A stretch of DNA of 64,000 nucleotides from Talpa occidentalis (Eukaryota > Chordata > Mammalia > Eulipotyphla > Talpidae), in NCBI RefSeq assembly GCF_014898055.3, contig NW_023604861.1, positions 81,254,399-81,318,398 of the forward strand, read 5' to 3'. Below are positions 25,386-36,700 of this stretch, one piece after another. The position numbers and the translations under genes are program-made. Within the stretch, counting starts at the first letter, position 1; each line of letters opens with the position of its first letter. Under the pieces are notes generated by a model that made no database searches, was not told where the DNA came from, and saw nothing but the letters and a program-made list of their open reading frames with translations.

Positions 25386-25501
25386 TTCTTAAATTAGCAT
25401 TGCCACTATTAAAACTTTATGTGAAGGAACTTGAACTCTCTAGTCATCCCCAGCCTTTCCAGCACTGTCCTTCAAAGACCTCTTCTAAATCAGTGTTCTC
25501 C

Positions 25502-25799
25502 GGGCCTCCCCGGTGGCGCAGCGGTTGAGCGCTGGGTTGCAAAGCTGCCCGCAGCCTCTGCGGCACCAGTTCAATCCCCGGATGCTCCCAGGCCTCTGGA
25601 GGAGGGTCCCACCTGGCGCGCAGACCCCTCCTGCCGCCCGCTGCTCCCCTCAGCAGTGTACTTCCGTCCTTCTGCCTGCTCTGCTCCCCGCTCTGGCTCT
25701 GGTGAATTCTCTCACCCTCCCGCGCCTCTGACTATACCCAGTGCTTGTATAAATAAATAAACAAATAAATCTTTAAAAAAAAAATAAATAAAAAAAAAT
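25502..25799 (+). mobile_element. tRNA-derived T+ SINE, type A, young
   Basis: The start is GGGCCTCCCCGGTGGCGCAG, with an intact A box (TGGCGCAGCGG) and a B-box region GTTCAATCCCCGG. The body is CpG-rich and the tail has several AATAAA units plus TCTTTAAAA. Exact 15-bp target duplications AAATCAGTGTTCTCC (25487-25501, 25800-25814) flank it. High CpG content and exact duplications indicate recent insertion. Confidence 0.95.
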
Positions 25800-26117
25800 A
25801 AATCAGTGTTCTCCAACATGCCTGGCTGAGACTCCACTAAGAAATACATTTGACCCACTATTTGTCTGAGTGTGCATCTGTGCATGTGCGTACACACTCA
25901 TACACACACCCATACATATTTATCTGAAACAATGCTTTCACAAAACAATACTTATTCTAATATTTTTTTCTATTCTATTTTCTAACAATTCTGATCCTAA
26001 CATACAAAACTGTTTCATGAGGACTTGACGGATAGAGATCCACAGAAAGGATCTAATTAAAGTTCTCCAGCCAAAAGATCTGCCTGAGGAATTCTCTGCA
26101 GTTGGTATAATTGAAAA

Positions 26118-26310
26118 CATATGAGCTTTATAATCAGACAGACATGGGTTCCAATCACACCTCTCCAGTGTACAAGCTGAATACCTTTGGGCACCTTAGT
26201 TGACCTCTCTGACTCTCCATTTCCATGTTTTGGGATCACCGGAAGGTTGAAATGAGAAGACACATGAAAAAGCACTGAGCCCAGCATTTAGTAGTGCTGA
26301 ATGTACCCAT
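26118..26310 (+). mobile_element. MIR, sense
   Basis: AATCAGACAGACATGGGTTC, CAATCACACCTCTCCAGTGT, TTGACCTCTCTGACTCTCCA and AGCACTGAGCCCAGCA are MIR landmarks in order. Confidence 0.75.
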
Positions 26311-26462
26311 TCATCCAACAAATATTTACTGAGCACCAGAGGCATCCTAAGGGCTGTCACACAACAGTTAATAAAACCAATGACCAATGACACCTCTGCT
26401 TTCACAGAACTGGCATGCCAGCTGGCAGAGAGAGCTGATAAACAAACAGAATAAGTCTGGGA
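26311..26462 (-). mobile_element. L2 3' end, antisense
   Basis: CATTCATCCAACAAATATTT followed by ACTGAGCACCAGAGGCATCC and later AGAGAGCTGATAAACAAAC is the reverse complement of the L2 terminus. Confidence 0.65.
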
Positions 26463-26970
26463 GCGTATTTGCTTCTTATTGCTGTTATATCAATTTACAA
26501 AAACTTGGTGGCTTATAACAACACAAATTTATTATCCTATAGTTTCAGAAGTCCAAAAGGGGTCTCAGCAACCCAATATCAATGTACCCTCGGGGCTATG
26601 TTCCTTTTGGAGGCTCGAAGAGAAACTGTCTCCTCATCTTTTCTACATTCAAGAGGCTGCCCACACTCACTGGGTTGTGAATCCCTCCCACTTCTAAAGC
26701 CAGTAACAGCAGTCTGAGTCCTCCTTCGAAGCTCTCTGATTCTATCAGCAAATCTTCCCTAACCTGACACCCCACACACACTGCTTTCCTGCAGTGAGGA
26801 TCCATGTAATTAGAGTGACATACCCAGATAACCCAGGGTAAGCCCTCCATGAGAGAGCCTTAACTTCACATCTGCAAAGTCCTTTTTGCCATGGAAAGCA
26901 ACATATTCATAGGTTCCAGAGACTAGTATATCATTGTTTAGAGATGGAGGGGATATTTTTGCCTACCACA
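26463..26970 (-). mobile_element. MLT1-type MaLR LTR, antisense, nearly complete
   Basis: The left edge reads TTCTTATTGCTGTTATATCA, TTACAAAAACTTGGTGGC and TTATAACAACACAAATTTAT. The right edge reads CATCTGCAAAGTCCTTTTTG, CCATGGAAAGCAACATATTC and TTTGCCTACCACA. These are the two ends of the MLT1 LTR in reverse orientation, about 500 bp apart, so this is a solo LTR of an ancient non-autonomous ERVL-MaLR element. It has no coding capacity. Confidence 0.8.
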
Positions 26971-27661
26971 AGACAATGAAGAGAAATAAGGCAAAATAAT
27001 GTTTTCTTCTGCCTGTTAACAGAGTCACTAATGGGGGCTAATATTAAAAGCCAATTTAAATAAACTTTCTTTTATTTTAGTGTCTTCAGTGTAAGAAAAC
27101 AGCTTCCATTCAGCATGCTCAGGGAGCTAGAATGGCCAGAGACATAGACTTTCTCATAGCTCAGATTCAACCAATTACCAGCAACTCCAAAGAGGTTATG
27201 AGTTTTAGTAACCTGTGACGTTTGGTCATTTGTCCATTTGGGGTTCCTGAGTAAGTCACAGCTGCTGAGTGACTGTATGGGAGAGCCAGGGATCTGCAGC
27301 CCATGGACCTCTTTTCGGTCTTATCCTGTAAACACTTCTATTTACGAACGTTCCTGGTTTGTCATCATTGTTTTCATTTATGAACTCTGAGCAAATAGGA
27401 AGAAAGAAACAGCGAAAGTTGAAAAGATCAACTGTGTTCTGAAGATATGTCCAGAAATGTGGTATGGGCAAAGCCAAGAATGTGAATGAACTTCCCTGTT
27501 CTTGTTTATGTGGGGCTGCATGGAACTCTCGGTATATCCTGCATTAACCTCAGCATCCCCTGTGAGGTGCCTCTTCTCCTACATTCCTGAACATGGGGAC
27601 TTGGAGAGCCACTTGCCCTATCACAGCAACATTGCCACTACTGGGCTGTTCACATGATTGA

Positions 27662-27880
<219 letters not shown>

Positions 27881-28344
27881 TAGAGTTAGAATAATTCCAG
27901 ATACACAAATCCAGCTATTATTTCTTATTGTGCAAATCAGATGCCAGTTTTCAAAATTCCAGTTACTACAAAACCTTGGGTTTTGACTTGCTTTTCTGAA
28001 AAGGATTTTAACAGAAATAAGTTTAATTTAACTTCCTAGGACCTGAGCCTCTTGATTTAAAGGTAGAACAAGTGAATAAAGTAGGGTTTTACTTTGGGCA
28101 GTACCAGGAGAAAGGCTGTCATTTCTCAGTCACACTGGCCACTAGTGACCAATAGGACAGTGGTACCACAAGCCAGGGCCAGGAGACAGGGACACAAAAT
28201 ACTCTCACCATCTCCCAGCAAGTGATGGGCCCAGCTGGCCCAGGGCTATAGGAGGATCTTCTATCCTGGTGAAGATTTGCCCTGAAACTCTAAGAGCCAA
28301 GCATGGAGTGGCTCCAACTTAGAGGATTTAGAAAAGGGGGAGCA

Positions 28345-28440
28345 ACAGAGACCTTAGAAACCACCTAGCTCCTGTCTTCATTTTGTAAATGAGGAAACAG
28401 AGGAAATAGAAGCTGAATAGCATGTTTTTGTTTGAATAGT
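28345..28440 (-). mobile_element. MIR/L2-like fragment, antisense
   Basis: CTTAGAAACCACCTAGCTCC and TTCATTTTGTAAATGAGGAA followed by ACAGAGGAAATAGAAG resemble the conserved core of an ancient SINE/LINE in reverse. Confidence 0.45.
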
Positions 28441-28664
28441 AACAATACTGGAAACTACCTCACTTCCTCTGAAATCACATCATTACTATGTGGTCTTCTA
28501 AGAGCTGGTCTCTCTTCTTTAAATTTTATGGAGCAAAACTTTGAGACCAGATTCTCTCTCAACTACCAGCAACCTGCATCTTCTACCTGCTTCTCTAGGA
28601 ATCAGGCAAATTAACCCAAAAGCTGAATAAACGTGTCTAATTTAGAGCTCCTTTCAAAGCAGGC

Positions 28665-28850
28665 TAAGACTGGGTTAGAATCTCACTTCCTTACTAGCTG
28701 AAAAACTCCAGGCAAGTCACTTAACCTCTCTGAACTTCATGATTATAAAGTAGTTGATAATCTATTTCATGGTGTGACTGCTTTGAGAAGGTAATGTTTA
28801 TAAAGTATTTAGCTCAATGTTGAACACAATAATGCTCAATCAGTGGAAAA
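28665..28850 (+). mobile_element. MIR, sense
   Basis: GGTTAGAATCTCACTTCC, then CAGGCAAGTCACTTAACCTC and TCTGAACTTCATGATTATAA, ending with AATGCTCAATCAGTGG. Clear MIR with the 3' end preserved. Confidence 0.8.
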
Positions 28851-31353
28851 CTGTATTATTTTGTTATTATTTGCTGTGTGCTTTTCTACTGTCTGTGGAG
28901 GGTTGATACAAAAATTCAAGACATACTGCAGTTGATGTTTATCAAATACACTCACATGTTTAACCTTACCCACTCTTCAACATGGCACAGCTATTAAGAC
29001 AAACATGAGGACAGAGCCTCTCTCCATTTGCACCTGGTAACAGTGGGTGGTTTGTGACTGAAGGGATTTGATTGAAAGTTTCAAAGTTTCATAGCTTTCA
29101 GGTCAAGCCACTATCCAGTTAGCTCTTTCTGCTCCAGATTGTGGCAAGGACAGCCGGCAAGTATGACATCAAATAAATGCTTGGTTGATTGTCCCCCATG
29201 ACATGGAATTTGTATTCTGTCTGTGAAAGTCAACAAAAACACTTTGCTATAGCAAATTCCAAAGTATAGGCTCTCCCATCAACAGAAATTGGCAAAAGCC
29301 ATAAACTTTGTACTTGGTAAATATTTGGCCTTATAAGTTATACATCTGGTTTCTGTGGAAAATTAAGAATTTTTTTTGCATGAGACTCCTCTAAGAGATG
29401 ATAAAAAAAAAAAAAGAAGATACCTAAAACTGAGGGTCAGCAGTACTATATTTTTGTGACAACATGCTGGTTCTGTTTTGTGACAGTGCACAAGGCTTTG
29501 TTCTGTTGGTTTTCTGTTTTGTTTTGTTTTGTTTTCAGAACAACTGAAAAACATCTCTACTAAAATGTATTAGCATTCCAACTCTGATGAACACTTTGGC
29601 AGAAACAAACTCTTAAACAGGGGCCAATTTGAGAAGTGGGAGGGATGTAAGAAGAAAAGCAGATAGAAGGAAATATTACTTCTTATAAGATGTAAGAACC
29701 AAATACTGGAATTGTCTACGCCCAGTAACAATGTAATGAAATTGGTGGAATTCCCTTTAATGAATCACAACAAAATTGCAGAGTTTTATTTACTAATTCT
29801 AAGTTAAAAGTTTTATTAACATTTGAAGATGTTCCATATGTTTTTGAGAAACATAATCCCACCTTGAACTGTCATCCTCCAGTCCCCAAAAATAATAGAT
29901 TTGAGATGCATGAGATCTAAAAATTAGAATATATTTGACCATATTCTCAGAACCATCACAAATTGTGATTGTCCAGCCTGCTTTTAAAATTTATATGGGT
30001 TTTCTTTATAGAAATCCTGCTAAAATTTTAAGATACTGTGGAGAAATAGATACAGAAAATTGTGTTTTTGTAGTCATAGCATTGACCTCAATTTTTTTCT
30101 GTCTACACAGAGTTAAACGAGGTCATGGGCTGGGTAGGAATGGGAATTCAGAGCTGCCTCATGGCCACTCAGGAAAGAATTTCAGGGGAAGGGAAGACTA
30201 TATTTGAACTTTGCCTACATGCTCATTCTGCTCTGTTTTGCATAACCTTAGAAGACTCTACAGATCTGTGCTACTTGCACAAGGATGACTCTGTGCAAAC
30301 TGCTCAGTGCTGATTTATGAAGCTGACCACATTTTCCATAAACTCAAAATATTACTACATCCAGGCATGTGCTCATGAACAATAGTCACAGGTTCTGAAG
30401 TCTTCCATTAAAACAAAAACAAAAATCACCTAATTACATTCTCAGTTACAATTTAAATTGTTTTAAGCACATGCTGACTTCCCAGAAACCTAGCAATTCC
30501 TTCTCAAATTCTGCCTGCTCCATTTCTCTCCCCTGCTCCCCAGCAAAACACCATAGCCCTACAGATGCACACAGGCCCACCAACGGAGCCCACGAGGCTG
30601 CTGAAAGCACTGAGTGCCCACAACCCCCACCACAGAGGAGAGGGTTGGGGAAGGCCTGAGCCCAGAGCCACACCCTTCCCTGGGATTGGTGCCCACCTCC
30701 TCAGTGCTGCCCAAGTCCCACATCAGGGAAAACATGAATGGGACAATAGCAGGAGACATGCATGCTCTCTGTCTGCCCCTACTCTCTATCTCTGCCTGGG
30801 GTGGGCTCACATTCTTCTTGTTCCTTGGAGCCCACCAAGAAAACCCTAAGCCGAAATAAAAGAGAAAGTACCAGAAGAAACCAGTTAAATAGCAAAGCAG
30901 CCACACATCTGATCCTAAAATTTTAAAAGTTCACTAAGCATATGGTATCCTTTGTTCAAACCATCCCCCTCCTGCCAGAATATAGTCAAAACATGGATCT
31001 CAGTGTGCCTTTTTAAAGCTTCAGACTTGGCATGACTAGAAAAAAGCTCCAATCCTTAGCTTATTTAGAAAGAAAAATTTACTACCTTTCCATTTCATCT
31101 ATTACCCACGCCAGGTTCCCTCATCATACCATTTAGGTTCTGGTGGAGTAGAATTACTCCCCCTTCCCAGAACATGCCAGAACCTTTTTTGTCTCTGTGG
31201 TTTTGCTTGGAATGCCTTTCTTACCCTCTCTACCTAGTGGTATCTATCACCTTGGGAATAGTGTGCACTGTCCCCATGGTATCCCAGTAGGGGATTACCA
31301 GACCCATGCTTTAAGGTAACATTACAAAGCAGAGTGTGTTCATGGAAATTAAG

Positions 31354-31397
31354 CAAGGAAGTATGGAAATTGGAATTTGTATTCCCCAAGCGTTTTT
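31354..31397. repeat. 44-bp direct repeat, copy 1
   Basis: It pairs with 32526-32569. The first 22 bases are identical and 5 of the remaining 22 differ. Core motif AAGTATGGAAATTGGAA followed by a TTCCCC run. Flanks on both sides differ between the copies. Confidence 0.85.
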
Positions 31398-31539
31398 CAG
31401 GGTGGCCCCAAGTCTTCCTTTGAATTCAGAAAACATGCTCACTTTTCAAGTGAAAATGGTCAAAGGAATTGAGAATATTCAATCTGGAAAAAAAAAAAAG
31501 AATTAAAGGGACCATGAGAGCCATTTTACTTGCCATTTT

Positions 31540-32420
31540 GTAATCAATATTTTATCACTCAGCCATATTCAAGGAATAATCTTTCCATGCCTCTATCTTT
31601 TTACAATATTCTAAGGGTCATGTCTTATTCTATTGTCTATCTGTAACATAATATATCTACCTATCTTCTCTTTTGAGATATTTCCAAGTGTTACTTTTTA
31701 TAAATGAAGCTGTAATCAGTATCCCTGTTGTCAAATCATTATACATATTTATGAATGTTTCCTTAGGATATGTATATAGCTATCTACTGGCATGCAAAAT
31801 TTTTAAATTTTAGTACATATTTCCAGTTGCCTTCCTGAAACATTGTGTGGATTAATCTTCCCATCTGTTTCTATGAAAAGTCCATCTTCCTAGATGCTCA
31901 CCAACATTAAATTTAGCTATTTCATAGGTGCTAATTAACTTTCATTTTTCATTAAGATAGAATAACATTTTAAGTGTTTATTTTCTCTTTGTCAATTGCA
32001 TATACATACCCTTGGCTCATTTTTCTATTGGCTATTTTAGCATTAGTTTTTATATTGTCATTTGCTTAACTCATCTTCATTCATTTATTATCAAATGTTT
32101 GAGAACCTAGTGTGTATCACTTCCTGTACTATACCTTCAATATATGGTGCTTACCTTATAAAATATACATATAAAAGATTTTAAAAATATATGTATCTCC
32201 CCAAAGTTTTTCCTAGTTTATCATTTGCCTTTAACTTTTTAAAAACATATGGAAGCCATCAATAATTTTACAGTGAAATCTATAAATCTTTATAATGTCT
32301 GCCTTTGGTGCCAAACTTTAAACAGTCTTACTCCAAGGAAACATATATTTTTGGAAGTTTTCTTCTATTAGTTCAACTACTTCATTCTTACTTTTGTGTG
32401 GTAATGTAAGTTAGCACTTT
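31540..32420 (-). mobile_element. Old L1 (L1M-type) 3' half, antisense
   Basis: This is an AT-rich block with typical reverse-complement L1 text: CAGTTGCCTTCCTGAAACAT, CACCAACATTAAATTT, CCTTGGCTCATTTTTCTATT, then CCCCAAAGTTTTTCCTAGTT and CTCCAAGGAAACATATATTT. Divergence is high, and no coding frame survives. Confidence 0.6.
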
Positions 32421-32525
32421 TTCTGTATTTTCTTGTGGATTTTATTGCAAATTTAAGGAAGTTATCTTCAAGGGCAATTAGCCATATTTTGCATTAAACC
32501 AGAAGTCCTAGAACTAATATTATCT

Positions 32526-32569
32526 CAAGGAAGTATGGAAATTGGAACTTGTGTTCCCCGACCATTTTT
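32526..32569. repeat. 44-bp direct repeat, copy 2
   Basis: Second copy of the 31354-31397 sequence, 1,172 bp downstream in the same orientation, just past the right edge of the old L1. Confidence 0.85.
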
Positions 32570-32800
32570 TGAGAATTTTTCAATTTCTTTGAAGTGTGGA
32601 ATTTGACTAGGATTTATTTTCAGTCATTCCAAGGGACAGTATTAGAGCCACAGGTAGAAGTTATAGTGAAGCAGATTTAATCTTAAAGAATGGAAGGACA
32701 AGAGTTTCATTAACAGAATATGTTGCCCCAGAGATTGAGTTCCCTGTTACCAAAAGATATAAAACAGGTTATACCACTACTACAGGGTTTCTGTAGTAGA

Positions 32801-32988
32801 TGGGTGCTTTTCAAACTTGAGCACAGAATCACCTAGATTTGTTAAAACACAGATTGCTGAACCCCACTCTTAAGAGTTTCTGATCAGTTGTTCTCAGATG
32901 GAAACTGACAGTTAGCATTTCCAACAATTTCCCAGGTGATGCTGCTACTGCTGTTGCTGCTCTGAGGACCACACATTGAGAACCAGTG
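32801..32988 (+). mobile_element. MER5A (hAT-Charlie MITE), full length
   Basis: TTTTCAAACTTGAGCACAGA, ATCACCTAGATTTGTTAAAA, CACAGATTGCTGAACCCCAC, TCCCAGGTGATGCTGCTACT and a GAGAACCAGTG terminus follow the MER5A consensus nearly end to end, with inverted-repeat-like ends. Confidence 0.85.
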
Positions 32989-33284
32989 AGATAAAATGAA
33001 TTTGTTGACCTCCAAGTCTCTCTAACTCTGAAACTTTAGAATTCAAAGTCAACATTTCTATACATATATTACTACTAAGCCATTGCTTTCCTGTATTTCT
33101 CCATATAATATCTGTTAACACCACTGGGGAATAACTACTTTAGCTGAACTCTAAATATCAAGTTCCAACCAACTATACAGAAACACTTCCCAGCTGCAGA
33201 CAATTATGCTCCTAGATTACTAATTTAAAATGCAGAAATGTAAATGAGTATTAGGGAGCAAAGTCCATGGAATCCAGTGATTTT

Positions 33285-33435
33285 CAAACAATGATCATTG
33301 TGATCTATCACCTGAAAGACTTTAAAGCATTGATGTCAGGGACCCACCCCAAAACTTCTATTTAATTTTTCTCTGGATACTGCAGTCCCTCAGACACTCT
33401 AATGGACCCTCACAACCAGGGCTGAGAAACAGTGA
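33285..33435 (+). mobile_element. MER5-like hAT MITE, diverged
   Basis: It starts CCAGTGATTTTCAAACAATG and ends GCTGAGAAACAGTGAT, with CACCTGAAAGACTTTAAAGC inside. The ends are imperfect inverted repeats of the MER5 group. Which family it belongs to is unclear. Confidence 0.45.
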
Positions 33436-33493
33436 TATGATCTAATTCCCTATTTTTTTCACCCAGTATCATTTCTCCTTCTTGGAACATTTT

Positions 33494-33989
33494 TTTTTCC
33501 ATTAAAATTTTTGGGATATTTTTTTTAATAAATTTTATTTTTATATTCCCCATACAATTGCAACCCCCTTATTTTGACCCCAATCCCTCCCCTCCCTGCC
33601 CCCCACCCCCCATAGAGTGTCTCTGGTTCATAGTTTTTTGTTGATTTTGATTTTCACTTTCTTATAGTTATTCATTTTCCTGGTCCCTTATTTAAGTTTT
33701 CTAGATTCCTGCTATGAGTGAAACCATCCGGTATTTTTCTTTTTCTTTCTGGCTTATTTCGCTGAGCATGATCCCTTCCAGCACCATCCATGTTGCTGCA
33801 AATTGCATGTGTTTATCTTTTTTGAATGCTGAGTAATATTCCATGGTATATATGTACCACATCTTCTTGATCCAGTCATCTATTTTTGGGCATTTGGGTT
33901 GTTTCCAAAGCTTAGCTATTGTAAACAGTGCTGCTATAAACATAGGGATGCAGGTGCTCTTTGGAATTGATGTTTCTGTGTCCTCTGGG
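33494..33989 (-). mobile_element. Young L1, 5'-truncated, antisense, includes the ORF2 C-terminus
   Basis: On the minus strand the frame at 33701-33943 gives an L1 ORF2 C-terminal sequence with landmarks ...KMWYIYTMEYYSAFKKDK and ATWMVLEGIMLSEISQKEK. The 3' UTR and A-tail follow towards lower coordinates. Exact 15-bp target duplications TTCTTGGAACATTTT (33479-33493 and 33990-34004) bound it. It is a dead 496-bp fragment of reverse transcriptase origin, not a gene. Confidence 0.92.
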
Positions 33990-34619
33990 TTCTTGGAACA
34001 TTTTGAAGGCAGCTCTCCACACTTTCAGAAACCCATCTGTGCCTTGCAAGCATAAGGGAAATGGATAATTACAATCATTATGTGCTTTCAACTGTCCTTT
34101 TCCAACCAGGAATATAGAAACATAGATCTGGCTGTGACAGTATTGTTACTTCTTAGGTAGAGAGGATAGAGAAGAGAATATATATAAATTCTACCTATGT
34201 CTTTTCTCCATTGAATTCAATCAATATTCAGCCAATCTAAACCTTCCCCAATTATTTTCACCTCAACTTAAACACCTTACCCGTTCATGTCCTCTGGGAT
34301 TGGGTGTCTTCTTGTTTTCAACTCCTTGGCTTCTCCCAGATCTGGCATCAGGAGGCATTCTATTACTATAAGCAAGAACAAAATGCTAGGTCTTTTAGCC
34401 TTACTCTGAGCTTGTTTTCCAAGATGGCTTCCTTGCAATCAGAAGAGAGCCAGAGAAGCACACATAAATGCATATAAACACAGTTTGAAAGTCATCTGAA
34501 GTACAGTCATGGAGGTTGTGAAATCTCCCTGAGCTCCAGCCCAGGGCTGTTGTCTGCCCAGCTGTTTCCAATAAGGGAACAAGGCCAGTCACATGGGCAT
34601 CAGGTCTCCCCATATGTAA

Positions 34620-35095
34620 AGGGCAGGAATGGACATGGTGCAGGTTTTCTAATATCCAGCAGACCAGGTAAAGGAGGAGTCAGAGTCCTCAGTGGTTTTT
34701 GCAGGTTTTTTATTGGGATTTACCCGGCACACAGCAGGCAGGGGTGCTGGGGGACCGGGAGGCTGTCAGTCCTCCCAGCCCCCAGCAAATCCTCACTCTA
34801 TCTGGGCTTTCCAGTGATCTCTGCTTCTGCTTCTGCTTCTCTGCTTCTCTCTCGGCTTCTCTTTCGGCTTCTGTTCGTTCTTGGCTTCTGCTGGTGTCCC
34901 TGTGACGCCACCCTTAAAAGCACAGTCTTAGCCCAGGTGAATCCCATCTACCTATGCCCACACCCTATTCCAGGTGCCCGCCATCAGGCATGCATTCAGG
35001 ACCGCAAGGATCCATCATCAATCCTGATGGCGGGAGGGCAGAAAAGCCTGACATTTTTCCTTACCCTACACCATATCACAGGCAAATATCCAAAA
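34620..35095 (-). mobile_element. Probable solo LTR of an endogenous retrovirus, antisense
   Basis: On the minus strand the block has LTR anatomy: an upstream region, a TTTTAAGGG-type promoter-like element (about 34915), a purine tract of repeated GAAGCA units (34812-34880), AATAAA at 34709-34714 and a pyrimidine-rich downstream region. The edges are uncertain (candidate TG...CA termini near 34639 and 35085). I could not find the short flanking duplication, and no gag, pol or env remnant is adjacent. The 186-codon + frame across it is non-coding. Confidence 0.5.
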
Positions 35096-35479
35096 GTAGT
35101 TTATCTCTGAGCAGAGAGTCAGTTCAACACCTTGAAAGTAGAAGAGCCTCCTGTAACATAAGTAGTCTCAGAAGAAGCATCCACATTTATTGTCTTCCTT
35201 TCTCTTTTCTCCTTCACAGTCCCTGTATTACCTCTTCCTTCCCCCTTCACCTTGGTTGCCGTCCCTCAAGGATTATTTCATCAAACATCCATTTTGCCCC
35301 CACTAAGAACCCACCATTGAGCCGGGCACTAGAGATACGCATTACAATAGAATAGGTTTCCTTCTGATGTCCTGGGGTGCAGTGTAAGATTTAGAAGATA
35401 AGAGAAGGTTAGGTGTTGTATTAACTGCAAATGATTATAGCAGCACAAATCCATTCACAGTAATTTTGATGGAATAATG

Positions 35480-35605
35480 ATCTTCTTACAGAACAGAAAT
35501 TGAGGCTCAGAGGAGGTTATTAACTTTGCCAACAATATGCAGCTGGCAAACTGTAGAGCTGAGACTTGAATTCAGTACTACCAGACTTGAAAATCCACAC
35601 AGAAA
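35480..35605 (-). mobile_element. MIR fragment, antisense
   Basis: AGAAATTGAGGCTCAGAGGA, GGTTATTAACTTTGCCAACA and GAGCTGAGACTTGAATTCAG match the reverse MIR core. Confidence 0.7.
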
Positions 35606-35629
35606 TTTCTGAGCCCCTGTACTACAAAT

Positions 35630-35960
35630 TCAACCATCTTCTATGAGGCAAGCACTGTGTTTGTTAGTGCTGATCACTGATTAATAAGGCCCTTGAGGAG
35701 CAGAGACAAATGGCTGTCCCCAAGCAACACCCTGTATGAAAGTCTCTATGATGAAATGAGTATACATGGGGTATGGGGGATACCCCTCAGGAAAGAAATT
35801 TCTCCAGCCTTAGAGCCAAAAGTGACTTCCAGAGGTGGCATTTAAGTCGAGAACAAGAGGGGACATGTGCAGCCCATAAGTGCCTCTGGCCAGCCTGCAG
35901 GGTAATGAGGAAACACCTCAGGCTGGAGTAAGGAAAGTAGCTGGTGCCCCATAAGGTGAA
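35630..35960 (-). mobile_element. Degraded L2 fragment, antisense
   Basis: GAGGCAAGCACTGTGTTTGT and CCTCAGGAAAGAAATTTCTC followed by GAGGTGGCATTTAAG resemble the L2 reverse complement. Tentative. Confidence 0.35.
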
Positions 35961-36011
35961 CATGGATGCGATTTTACCAGCCTAATAATCAGATTAAAAA
36001 GTTTAGACATG

Positions 36012-36329
36012 GGGTCTCCCCGGTGGCGCAGCGGTTGAGCGCTGGGTTGCGAAGCTGCCCGCGGCCTCTACCGCGCTGATTCGATCCCCGGCTGCTCCCC
36101 GGCCACCGGAGGAGGGTCCCACATGGCGCGCAGACCTCTCCTGCCGCCCGCTGCTCCCCTCAGCAGTGTACTTCGGTCCTTCTGCCTGCTCTGCTCCCCG
36201 CTCTGGCTCTGGTGAATTCTCTCACCCTCCTGCGCTTCTGACTGTACCCAGTGCATGTATAAACAAAACAAGCAAACAAATAAATAAATAAATAAATAAA
36301 TAAATAACATGCCTCTATTAAAAAAAAAA
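36012..36329 (+). mobile_element. tRNA-derived T+ SINE, type A, young
   Basis: GGGTCTCCCCGGTGGCGCAG with intact A box, GATTCGATCCCCGGC B-box region, CpG-rich body and an extended AAATAAATAAAT tail. Target duplications of 15 bp (AAAAGTTTAGACATG, ending at 36011 and 36344) are exact. Frames on both strands across it are SINE artefacts. Confidence 0.95.
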
Positions 36330-36595
36330 AAAAGTTTAGACATGATTCTGTAGCCATTGTGATTAATTTTGATCTGGGATAAAAGTAATAATGCCAAATT
36401 ATATTGTATTATAAGAAACTTCATATACATATAATACAAAGTTTCTCCAAAGGTTTGCAAAGCCATGGTTTGACTAGATATCAATAGATCTTTAATTATT
36501 TTAATTTATATGTAAAATTTGTCTACAGATGTCATCTTGCAGAGCAGCCACATTAAAGTCATTCTACCAAAGTTCAGGAATAATGGATCTAATGT

Positions 36596-36700
36596 GTCAG
36601 TAACAAGCTAGTAGGCTACTGCAATAGTCCAAGCATGGATCATTAGGCTTGAATTTAAATGGTTACACAGGAAGTGAAAAGGCATAGGTGAAGGCAGCAC
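36596..36700 (-). mobile_element. L2 scrap, antisense
   Basis: AAGCTAGTAGGCTACTGCAA followed by TAGTCCAAGCATGGATCATT corresponds to the L2 landmark GGAGGCTATTGCAGTAGTCC... Confidence 0.45.

Noticed and set aside
25431..25760. 109-codon frame across a SINE
   Set aside because: The reading runs through the SINE body and stops in its AATAAA tail. The same pseudo-peptide recurs at every type A copy.
30446..30906. Patch open in several frames on both strands with an AATAAA near 30855
   Set aside because: Simultaneous openness in many frames reflects C-rich composition, not coding. No splice-bounded exon or known repeat could be shown.
33701..33943. 80-codon frame resembling reverse transcriptase C-terminus as a gene
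   Set aside because: It is the ORF2 end of a 5'-truncated L1 with target duplications. It is a dead fragment.
34550..35110. 186-codon open frame on the plus strand
   Set aside because: It runs across the antisense LTR-like block and its purine/pyrimidine tract (SASASLLLSRLL-type low complexity). It matches no viral or cellular protein I know.
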